From the NCBI GenBank assembly GCA_011390055.1, contig JAABTC010000134.1, positions 1 to 5,371 on the forward strand: a stretch of 5,371 nucleotides of DNA, given 5' to 3'. Every line of letters begins with the position of its first letter. The first letter of the stretch is position 1. The DNA is from Burkholderiales bacterium. Its GTDB lineage: Bacteria; Pseudomonadota; Gammaproteobacteria; Burkholderiales; Burkholderiaceae_C. A program made the translations under genes and the position numbers. This document shows, one piece after another, positions 1-4,634 of the stretch. The notes below the pieces were generated by a model. It saw only the letters and a list, made by a program, of their open reading frames with translations, was not told where the DNA came from and did not search any database.

Positions 1-2
1 TT

Positions 3-77
3 GATGAAAAACTATGCGAACAAGGTCGCAATTTTTCCAATAAGATATGGAACGCCTTTCGCCTCATCAAAGGTTGG
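3..77 (+). CDS. valS: Internal fragment of a Bacteroidota-type valyl-tRNA synthetase, probably foreign to this locus
   Basis: Reading from base 3, the 25 visible codons carry the motif GRNFSNKIWNAFR followed by LIKGW. This resembles the segment of valyl-tRNA synthetase (class I; charges tRNA-Val) at the start of the anticodon-binding region, and the GRNF-NKIWNAFRL-KGW wording is the Bacteroidota version as I recall it; proteobacterial enzymes read more like GYRNFCNKLWNASRF. The stretch is about 40% GC with 11 of 25 codons ending in G or C, quite unlike everything downstream. The frame stays open into the next gene, but from the Trp codon at 75-77 the residues no longer look like this enzyme. 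Both ends are therefore missing: the left by the window edge, the right by the apparent junction. The match is from memory, not a search. Confidence 0.6.
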
Positions 78-176
78 GCTGCGGCCGGCCACCCGAACGG
101 TGTCTTCCGCCTGGCCCCGGCCGAACTGCAGTCGTTGACCGGCGCGCCGGTTCACGATGTGACGCAACCAGCCTGA
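75..176 (+). CDS. C-terminal tail of a probable YbaK/EbsC-like aminoacyl-tRNA deacylase (5' partial)
   Basis: About 33 codons ending at TGA 174-176 read WAAAGHPNGVFRL, then a segment with APAELQSLTGAPV. A W/A-A-G-x-P-x-A/G-V-F-x-L stretch followed by a helix and LTG near the C-terminus resembles single-domain YbaK/EbsC proteins, which hydrolyse mischarged aminoacyl-tRNAs in the cytoplasm. Third positions are overwhelmingly G/C, and the segment is 71% GC, matching the rest of the window. The body of the gene is absent: upstream of about base 77 the frame continues into sequence of different origin. It ends one base before the next start codon, so it probably formed an operon with the DUF1289 gene. 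Only the tail is visible, so the family call is tentative; that this frame is genuinely coding is more secure. Confidence 0.4.
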   Translation, partial: WAAAGHPNGVFRLAPAELQSLTGAPVHDVTQPA

Positions 177-177
177 C

Positions 178-381
178 ATGCTGCCCAGCCCCTGCAAGAA
201 CATCTGCGTGATGCACGAGGCCAGCGGCCACTGCCACGGTTGCGGCCGCACGCTCGACGAGATCGCGCTGTGGAGCGTGCTCGACGACGACGACAAGCGG
301 GCGGTCTGGGCCTTGCTGCCCGAGCGCCTGGCGGCCTTGCCGGCGAGTCCGCGACCCGCAGCGGGTCAGCCGCCGGTGTAG
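178..381 (+). CDS. DUF1289 family small cysteine-rich protein
   Basis: A 67-residue protein with the DUF1289 layout: an N-terminal PCKNIC motif, then CHGCGRT, giving Cys6, Cys10, Cys19 and Cys22, followed by a helical LDEIALW segment and a Leu/Ala-rich C-terminal helix. The four cysteines suggest a bound metal or iron-sulfur cluster, but the family's biochemical role is not established and none is claimed here. The length is normal for the family. The start is fixed: an in-frame TGA at 160-162 leaves ATG 178 as the only usual start codon. No clear ribosome-binding site precedes it, and the stop of the preceding gene is one base upstream, so translation is probably coupled to that gene. The Pro/Ala-rich last ten residues are typical of a loose tail. 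Confidence 0.85.
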   Translation: MLPSPCKNICVMHEASGHCHGCGRTLDEIALWSVLDDDDKRAVWALLPERLAALPASPRPAAGQPPV

Positions 382-510
382 GCAGCCCCCGGCCCAAGGC
401 TCACACCTCGTTGCAAAACTCGGGCTTGTACATCGGCCCGCCAGCGCCTCCAATAACCCAGTCGTGTAAGCCCGTGAACGACGCCCTGCACGAACCTGCG
501 GAGTCCTGCC
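382..510. other. Intergenic gap between the DUF1289 and methyltransferase genes
   Basis: This 129-base stretch holds no convincing gene on the plus strand. It is less GC-rich than its flanks between about 405 and 480. A TTGTAC hexamer at 426-431 and a CAATAA at 451-456 are 19 bases apart and could be a poor sigma-70-type promoter for the methyltransferase, but the match is weak. On the minus strand a short open stretch ending at TGA 403-401 reads like a protein tail; it is discussed as a finding. Confidence 0.4.
499..503 (+). promoter_or_regulatory. Ribosome-binding site of the methyltransferase gene
   Basis: CGGAG lies seven bases before ATG 511. It supports that start over the in-frame ATG at 529 (Met7), which has no comparable purine-rich sequence in front of it. 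Confidence 0.55.
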
Positions 511-1245
511 ATGGCCGGCGAGCACCACATGCTTCAACCACCCGATCGCGAAGCCGCCCTGGCGCAGTACCGACGGCGCGCCGGGGTCTACGACCTCGAG
601 CTGGCGACGTTCGAGCCGCTGCGGCTCGCAGCGATCGCCGAACTCGGGCTGCGGCCGGGGCAGACGGTGGTCGACGTGGGCTGCGGCACCGGCCTGAGTT
701 TCGGCTTGCTCGAAGCCGGTGTCGGCCCGGGCGGCGCCATCGTCGGCATCGAGCAGGCGCCGGAGATGATGGCGCAGGCCACCGAGCGCGTGACGCGCAT
801 GGGATGGCACAACGTGGGCCTGCACGGTGCGCCGATGGAAGGGTACGTGCGGGCGCCAGGCGCCGCGCTGGCGGATGCTGCACTGCTGCACTTCACCCAC
901 GACATCCTGCGCCGTCCGAGCGCCATCGACGCCGTGCTCGCGCAGCTGCGCACGGGCGCCCGCGTGGTGGCCGCCGGCTTGAAATGGGCCGATGGACCGT
1001 GGACCTGGCCGCTCGATCTGTTCGTCGGCGCCGCTGCCTTGCATTCGGTGACGTCGATGGAGGGACTCGATGCACCGTGGAGCGTGCTGGCCGAGCGCGT
1101 GACGGGGCTGCGTGTGCAGACGATGCTGTTCGGTACGCTTTTCATCGCCAGCGCGGTGACGTGCGCGCCCGGCCCTGGCGCGCCGCGCAGGGCGCCGGCA
1201 ACCAGGCCACCGCCTGCTGCACCACGCCGCGTTCGGGGCCGTTGA
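511..1245 (+). CDS. Class I SAM-dependent methyltransferase
   Basis: A 244-residue cytoplasmic protein with the Rossmann-type methyltransferase core. After an N-terminal helical region (YRRRAGVYD near residues 20-28) comes motif I, VVDVGCGTG, at about 53-61, which holds the AdoMet glycine loop. GIEQAPEMM at 79-87 supplies the acidic residue (Glu81) that normally contacts the ribose. A DAALLHFTHD strand-and-helix follows near 122-131 and an RVVAAGLKW strand near 151-159. The acceptor substrate cannot be told from sequence; the layout is like the small UbiE/MenG-related methyltransferases. The core appears to end at the last beta strand, FGTLFIASA (about 207-215). The remaining ~29 residues are almost all Pro, Ala, Arg and Gly and look unlike a folded continuation, so a late frameshift or read-on into non-coding GC-rich DNA is possible. 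It stands alone, convergent with the acyl-CoA dehydrogenase gene. Confidence 0.85.
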   Translation: MAGEHHMLQPPDREAALAQYRRRAGVYDLELATFEPLRLAAIAELGLRPGQTVVDVGCGTGLSFGLLEAGVGPGGAIVGIEQAPEMMAQATERVTRMGWHNVGLHGAPMEGYVRAPGAALADAALLHFTHDILRRPSAIDAVLAQLRTGARVVAAGLKWADGPWTWPLDLFVGAAALHSVTSMEGLDAPWSVLAERVTGLRVQTMLFGTLFIASAVTCAPGPGAPRRAPATRPPPAAPRRVRGR

Positions 1246-1250
1246 AGCGA

Positions 1251-1267
1251 GCGAGGCACGGCCTCGC
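1251..1267. terminator. Short perfect inverted repeat in the convergent gap, possible terminator
   Basis: GCGAGGC (1251-1257) and GCCTCGC (1261-1267) pair perfectly around the loop ACG, five bases after the methyltransferase stop and about 40 bases beyond the stop of the opposing acyl-CoA dehydrogenase gene. The place fits a bidirectional transcription stop. No T-run follows on either strand, so it does not meet the usual definition of an intrinsic terminator. Confidence 0.4.
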
Positions 1268-1306
1268 ACAGGTCGGCCCGGTTCGCCGTGCCGCGCGCGC
1301 GGCGGG

Positions 1307-2437
1307 TCAAGCCAGCGCGCGCCCGATCAGGATGCGCTGCACGTCACTGGTGCCTTCGTAGATCTGGCACACCCGCACGTCGCGCCAGATGCGCTCGACC
1401 GGGAAGTCGCTGACGTAGCCGTAGCCGCCGTGGATCTGGATCGCGGCGCTGCACACGCGCTCGGCCATTTCAGACGCAAACAGCTTGGCCATCGCAGCCT
1501 CCTTCAGGCACGGCCGGCCGGCATCCTTCAGGCTCGCGGCATGGTGGATCAACTGGCGAGCGGCTTCGATCTCGGTGGCCATGTCGGCCAGGCGGAACTG
1601 CAGCGCCTGGTGCTCGAAGATCGGCTTGCCGAAGGTCTCGCGCTGCTTGCTGTAGGCCAGCGCTGCGTCGAACGCCGCGCGCGCCATGCCCACGCTCTGG
1701 CTGGCAATGCCGATGCGCCCGCCCTCCAAGCCCGAGAGCGCGATCTTCAGGCCCTGGCCCTCGTCGCCGATCAAGTTGGCGGTCGGCACGCGGCAGTCCT
1801 CGAACAGGATCTGCGCGGTGTCGCTGGCGTGCTGGCCGGTCTTGTCTTCCAGGCGCGCGACCGTGTAGCCGGGCGTGTCGGTCGGCACGATGAAGGCACT
1901 GATGCCGCGCTTGCCGGCGGCCTTGTCCGTCACCGCCATCACGATCGCGACGTCGCCGTTCTTGCCGCTGGTGATGAACTGCTTGACGCCGTTGAGCACG
2001 TAGGCGTCGCCGTCTCGCACCGCGGTGGTCTTCAGCCCGCCGGCCTCGGAGCCGACATGCGGCTCGGTCAGACAGAAGGCGCCGAGCATCGCGCCGCGGG
2101 CCAGCGGCTTCAACCACTGCTGCTTCTGCGCTTCGTTGCCCCAGGCCATCAGGATCGAGCACACGGGGCAGTTGTTGACGCTGACGATGGTCGAGGTGGC
2201 GCCGTCGCCGGCGGCGATTTCTTCGAGGATCACGGCCAGCGCCAAGTAGTCGAGCCCGGCACCGTCGTACGCGGTGGGCACTGCGACGCCGTAGCAGCCG
2301 AGTTCGGCCAGGCCGCACAGCGCTTCCTTCGGGAAGTCGTGCGACTTGTCCCAGGCGGCAGCCTGTGGCGCGATGCGGTCCTGCACGTAGGCGCGCACGG
2401 CGTCCTGGACTGCGAGGTGGTCTTCGTCGAGCAGCAT
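1307..2437 (-). CDS. Acyl-CoA dehydrogenase (short/branched-chain type)
   Basis: A complete 376-residue FAD-dependent acyl-CoA dehydrogenase, which forms the alpha-beta double bond of an acyl-CoA and passes electrons to electron-transfer flavoprotein. The three family domains are present: N-terminal helices (about 1-115), the beta domain opening with CLTEPHVGSEAG (122-133) and KQFITSG (152-158), and the C-terminal helices with the RETFGKPI motif (266-273). The C-terminal signature runs from QIHGGYGY (334-341) through YEGTSDVQR (360-368). Glu361 is at the usual catalytic-base position of short- and medium-chain enzymes. The length is normal. Chain-length preference cannot be decided; a short or branched acyl-CoA is likely. 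The start is firm: an in-frame TAG lies 12 bases upstream (2452-2450), preceded only by a weak GGGGA purine stretch. It is last in the minus-strand gene run. Confidence 0.93.
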   Translation of the reverse strand: MLLDEDHLAVQDAVRAYVQDRIAPQAAAWDKSHDFPKEALCGLAELGCYGVAVPTAYDGAGLDYLALAVILEEIAAGDGATSTIVSVNNCPVCSILMAWGNEAQKQQWLKPLARGAMLGAFCLTEPHVGSEAGGLKTTAVRDGDAYVLNGVKQFITSGKNGDVAIVMAVTDKAAGKRGISAFIVPTDTPGYTVARLEDKTGQHASDTAQILFEDCRVPTANLIGDEGQGLKIALSGLEGGRIGIASQSVGMARAAFDAALAYSKQRETFGKPIFEHQALQFRLADMATEIEAARQLIHHAASLKDAGRPCLKEAAMAKLFASEMAERVCSAAIQIHGGYGYVSDFPVERIWRDVRVCQIYEGTSDVQRILIGRALA

Positions 2438-2449
2438 GTTGATCCCCGT

Positions 2450-2650
2450 CTACCCATCGTTCGGTGCGCCGTCGTGGTTCAAGAAGCGAGCGCTGTCGGC
2501 GGCCGACAGTCCCGCAAGCTTGCGGCGCATGTCGGCCACGCTTTGCTCGGCGGACCACCCTGATGCCGCCGGCCGTGCGCAGCAGGTTGTAGCCGGTGTG
2601 AAACGATTGCAGCAGCTTCGGTTCGTGCGTGATGTTAGCGAATTACGCAT
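2450..2650 (-). CDS. Unassigned 66-residue ORF between the exporter and dehydrogenase genes
   Basis: I do not recognise this ORF. It begins with ATG at 2650, four bases after the stop of the LysE-family gene, and ends with TAG 12 bases before the acyl-CoA dehydrogenase ATG, the kind of spacing seen in an operon. Its second half (SVADMRRKLAGLSAADSARF, residues 38-57) looks like real amphipathic helical protein. Its first half, rich in Cys, Thr, Arg and Asn, does not. The neighbouring frame over about 2636-2560 reads more naturally (KLLQSFHTGYNLLRTAGGI), but a TAA at 2645-2643 and the absence of a start codon cut it off. The ORF may be a real small protein, a gene carrying two compensating indels, or a decayed gene end. 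No membrane segment or metal motif is evident. Confidence 0.35.
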   Translation of the reverse strand: MRNSLTSRTNRSCCNRFTPATTCCARPAASGWSAEQSVADMRRKLAGLSAADSARFLNHDGAPNDG

Positions 2651-2654
2651 CACC

Positions 2655-3302
2655 TCAGGGCCGCTCGGCCAACGCCAGCCGCGCCGCCAGCAGCGCGAAG
2701 AGGCCCCCGCCCGCAAGGTGCACAGCGCGCAAGACCGCAGGCTGCGGCTGCCAGCGGCGCAGCGGCGCCACCAGCAGCACGAAGAGCGTCAGGAACAGGA
2801 ATCCCTGGACGATGAACCAGGCGCCGAGGAAGAGGAAGGCTGCGGTCTTGTTCGGCGCGTCGGCGTCGATGAACTGGGGCAGCAGGGCGAGGAAGAACAG
2901 GGCGACCTTCGGGTTCAGCACGTTGGTGAGAAAGCCCTGGCGGAACAGCTTCGATGGGCCGGAAGTGGCCGCGGTCGACGACGACCCGATCGGCTCGACG
3001 GCCGGTGCGCGTCGCAGCGCCTGGTTCAGCATCCCGATCGCCAGCCACAGCAGGTACGCAGCACCGCCCCACTTGATCGCCGAGAACGCTGCCGCCGAGG
3101 CCGCCAGCACCGCGGCCAAGCCGAAGGCCGCGGCCGCGGTGTGCACGATGCACCCTGTGCAGGTGCCCGCGGCAGCCGTCAACCCGGCGCGGATGCCGCC
3201 GCGCAAGGTGGACACCAGCGAGAGCGCCATGTCGACGCCGGGCGTGGCATTGACGACCAGCACCGTCAGCGCGAACAGTGCGAGGTCATGGCTGCCGAAC
3301 AT
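2655..3302 (-). CDS. LysE/RhtB-family amino-acid or metabolite exporter
   Basis: A 215-residue inner-membrane protein of the LysE/RhtB efflux family, whose members export amino acids or related small metabolites; the substrate here is not predictable. Family marks: an N-terminus of the form MFGSHDLALF, the NATPGVDM motif at 18-25 in the first membrane segment, a GGIRAGLTAAAG stretch at 35-46, and FLTNVLNPKVALFFLALLP at 124-142. Five or six hydrophobic segments lie near 7-23, 40-70, 77-93, 131-145, 153-180 and 194-212, with a Ser/Thr-rich cytosolic loop around 105-120. The usual TPGP reads TPGV here. A GTG 45 bases further upstream would lengthen the protein, but ATG 3302 gives the normal family N-terminus and was chosen; no strong ribosome site precedes either. 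A palindromic repeat lies immediately upstream. Confidence 0.87.
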   Translation of the reverse strand: MFGSHDLALFALTVLVVNATPGVDMALSLVSTLRGGIRAGLTAAAGTCTGCIVHTAAAAFGLAAVLAASAAAFSAIKWGGAAYLLWLAIGMLNQALRRAPAVEPIGSSSTAATSGPSKLFRQGFLTNVLNPKVALFFLALLPQFIDADAPNKTAAFLFLGAWFIVQGFLFLTLFVLLVAPLRRWQPQPAVLRAVHLAGGGLFALLAARLALAERP

Positions 3303-3308
3303 CGTGAA

Positions 3309-3376
3309 CCGTTCGCCCGGAGCTCGTCGAAGGACGCTGTGCAGCACGGCGAGGCTTCGACGGGCTGAGCCGGGAC
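3309..3376. repeat. REP-like palindromic intergenic element
   Basis: AGCTCGTCGAAG at 3321-3332 and CTTCGACGGGCT at 3355-3366 are inverted copies with one mismatch (G-U-compatible on one strand), separated by 22 bases. The flanks extend the symmetry imperfectly: CCGTTCGCCC on the left against GGGACGG on the right, giving about 17 of 25 matching positions per arm. The wording (CCGTTCG, GAGC, TCGTCGAAGG, and its mirror CTTCGAC-GGCT-AGC) resembles an intergenic palindrome common in beta- and gammaproteobacteria, recalled here and not searched. It lies between the thiolase stop and the exporter start, where a transcript hairpin could stop or attenuate transcription or protect the upstream mRNA. 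Confidence 0.55.
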
Positions 3377-3396
3377 GGGCTGCCGGGGCTTGGGTT

Positions 3397-3438
3397 TCAG
3401 AGGATCTCGACCGCCATCGCGCGCGTCCCGCCGCGCAG
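3397..3438 (-). pseudogene. Vestigial second copy of a thiolase C-terminus
   Basis: Just past the thiolase stop, in another frame, the minus strand reads RGGTRAMAVEIL and then TGA at 3399-3397. The real thiolase ends GGEATAMAVEVL and TGA at 3443-3441. The last 21 bases of each (3417-3397 and 3461-3441) agree at 17 positions. Three of the four differences are silent and the fourth is Val to Ile. That is the pattern of two diverged coding copies rather than chance. No body of a second thiolase is present, so this is a remnant of a duplication or of recombination between paralogues. The left boundary given is approximate. Confidence 0.5.
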
Positions 3439-3440
3439 GT

Positions 3441-4622
3441 TCACAGGACCTCCACGGCCATGGCCGTGGCTTCGCCGCCGCCGATGCACAGCGCCGCGAC
3501 GCCGCGCTTGGCCCCGCGCTTCTTCAGGGCACCGAGCAACGTGACGACGATGCGCGCACCGCTTGCGCCGATCGGGTGACCGAGTGCCACGGCGCCGCCA
3601 TGGATGTTGACGATCTGGCGCGACAATTTGAATTCGGCCATCGCGGCCATCGTCACCGCGGCGAAGGCCTCGTTGACCTCCCACAGGTCGACGCTCTTGG
3701 CGTCCCAGCCGGCGCGCTTCAACACCTTCTCGATCGCACCGACCGGCGCGGTCGTGAACCACTCGGGCGCTTGGGCATGGATCGCGTGGCTGACGATGCG
3801 GGCGATGGGCTTGCAACCCATCTTCGCAGCGCTGCTTTCGCGCATCAGCACCAGCGCCGCTGCGCCGTCCGAGATCGACGACGAGGTCGCGGCGGTGATC
3901 GCGCCGTCCTTCTTGAACGCCGGCTTCAGGCCGGGGATCTTGTCGAGCTTGGCCTTGAAAGGCTGCTCGTCGAACTTGACCACGCTGTCGCCCTTGGGGC
4001 TCTTCAGCGTCACCGGCGCCATCTCCCAGTCGAAGCTGCCGTCCTCGTTGGCGGCCTTGGCGCGCTGGGTCGATTCGATGGCGAACTGGTCCATCGCTTC
4101 GCGCGTGAAGCTGTACTTGCCCACGCACTGCTCGGCAAACACACCCATGGCCTTGCCGCGCTCGTAGGCGTCTTCGAGGCCGTCGATGGCCATGTGGTCG
4201 TACATCGGCGTGGCGCCGTACTTCACCCCCTTGCGCGCGAACATCAGGTGCGGCGCATTGGTCATGCTCTCCATGCCGCCGGCCAGCATCACCTCGGCGC
4301 TGCCGGCCGCCAGCATGTCGTGCGCGAACATCATGGCGCGCATGCCGCTGCCGCACATCTTCGACAGGGTTACCGCGCCGGTCGAATCCGGCAGGCCGGC
4401 CTTGCGCATCGCCTGGCGCGCCGGGGCCTGGCCCTGACCGGCCATCAGGCAGTTGCCGAACAGCACCTCGTCGATGGCGTCGACCGGCACGCCCGCGCGC
4501 GCGACCGCGGCCTGGATCGCCGAGGCGCCGAGTTCCCACGCGGCGAGCGAAGCGAAGTCGCCGAGCAAGCCGCCGATGGGCGTGCGGGCGGCGGAAACGA
4601 TCACGATGGGATCGGTGTTCAT
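3441..4622 (-). CDS. Acetyl-CoA C-acetyltransferase (thiolase, ACAT1/AtoB type)
   Basis: A complete 393-residue thiolase catalysing 2 acetyl-CoA to acetoacetyl-CoA plus CoA, or the reverse cleavage of 3-ketoacyl-CoA. All catalytic parts are present: the nucleophile Cys90 in KMCGSGMRAM (88-97), EVNEAFA (315-321), His349 in GGAVALGHPIGASGAR (342-357), and the acid/base Cys379 in CIGGGEATA (379-387). Details such as WEVNEAF and VNIHGGAVALGHPIG are closer to the mitochondrial ACAT1 group than to PhaA or BktB, so acetoacetyl-CoA or 2-methylacetoacetyl-CoA is a likely substrate; this is inference. The usual TAxNxSxxxDGAAA loop reads TAATSSSISDGAAA (243-256), with Thr for Asn. ATG 4622 has a strong ribosome site and follows the aceK stop by 12 bases, so the two are probably co-transcribed. 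No signal peptide or membrane segment is seen; the enzyme should be cytoplasmic. Confidence 0.94.
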   Translation of the reverse strand: MNTDPIVIVSAARTPIGGLLGDFASLAAWELGASAIQAAVARAGVPVDAIDEVLFGNCLMAGQGQAPARQAMRKAGLPDSTGAVTLSKMCGSGMRAMMFAHDMLAAGSAEVMLAGGMESMTNAPHLMFARKGVKYGATPMYDHMAIDGLEDAYERGKAMGVFAEQCVGKYSFTREAMDQFAIESTQRAKAANEDGSFDWEMAPVTLKSPKGDSVVKFDEQPFKAKLDKIPGLKPAFKKDGAITAATSSSISDGAAALVLMRESSAAKMGCKPIARIVSHAIHAQAPEWFTTAPVGAIEKVLKRAGWDAKSVDLWEVNEAFAAVTMAAMAEFKLSRQIVNIHGGAVALGHPIGASGARIVVTLLGALKKRGAKRGVAALCIGGGEATAMAVEVL

Positions 4623-4626
4623 GGGA

Positions 4627-4633
4627 TCTCCTT
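4627..4633 (-). promoter_or_regulatory. Strong ribosome-binding site of the thiolase gene
   Basis: AAGGAGA on the minus strand, four bases before ATG 4622, is a near-perfect Shine-Dalgarno sequence. It fixes the thiolase start and lies directly after the aceK stop (TGA 4637-4635), as expected for two genes read from one messenger. Confidence 0.8.
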
Positions 4634-4634
4634 T

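Noticed and set aside
3..176. A genuine fusion of valyl-tRNA synthetase to a YbaK-like domain
   Set aside because: The two parts differ sharply in base composition and codon use, neither is a whole domain, and the join lies inside the synthetase's anticodon-binding region. A chimera explains it better.
426..456. A possible sigma-70 promoter (TTGTAC, 19 bases, CAATAA) for the methyltransferase
   Set aside because: The -10 match is poor and the spacing is long; not supported enough to call.
1172..1193. Inverted repeat GCCCTG/CAGGGC with a 10-base loop inside the methyltransferase tail
   Set aside because: Six-base GC-only arms arise often by chance in DNA this GC-rich, and no T-run follows.
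67..1269. A 400-codon minus-strand open frame opposite the DUF1289 and methyltransferase genes
   Set aside because: Composition is Arg/Ala/His-rich with no family features, and the plus strand carries clear motifs across the same bases.
1430..2563. A 377-codon plus-strand open frame opposite the acyl-CoA dehydrogenase
   Set aside because: It is the antisense mirror of a well-conserved enzyme, with no recognisable motifs and no ribosome site.
3303..3347. A 15-residue N-terminal extension of the exporter from the GTG at 3347
   Set aside because: The extra residues are polar and Arg-rich, overlap the palindromic repeat, and the family N-terminus begins at ATG 3302.
2436..3579. Two long plus-strand open frames opposite the exporter
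   Set aside because: Both are antisense to a LysE-family protein with clear motifs and are rich in Gln/Arg or Ala/Pro without domain features.
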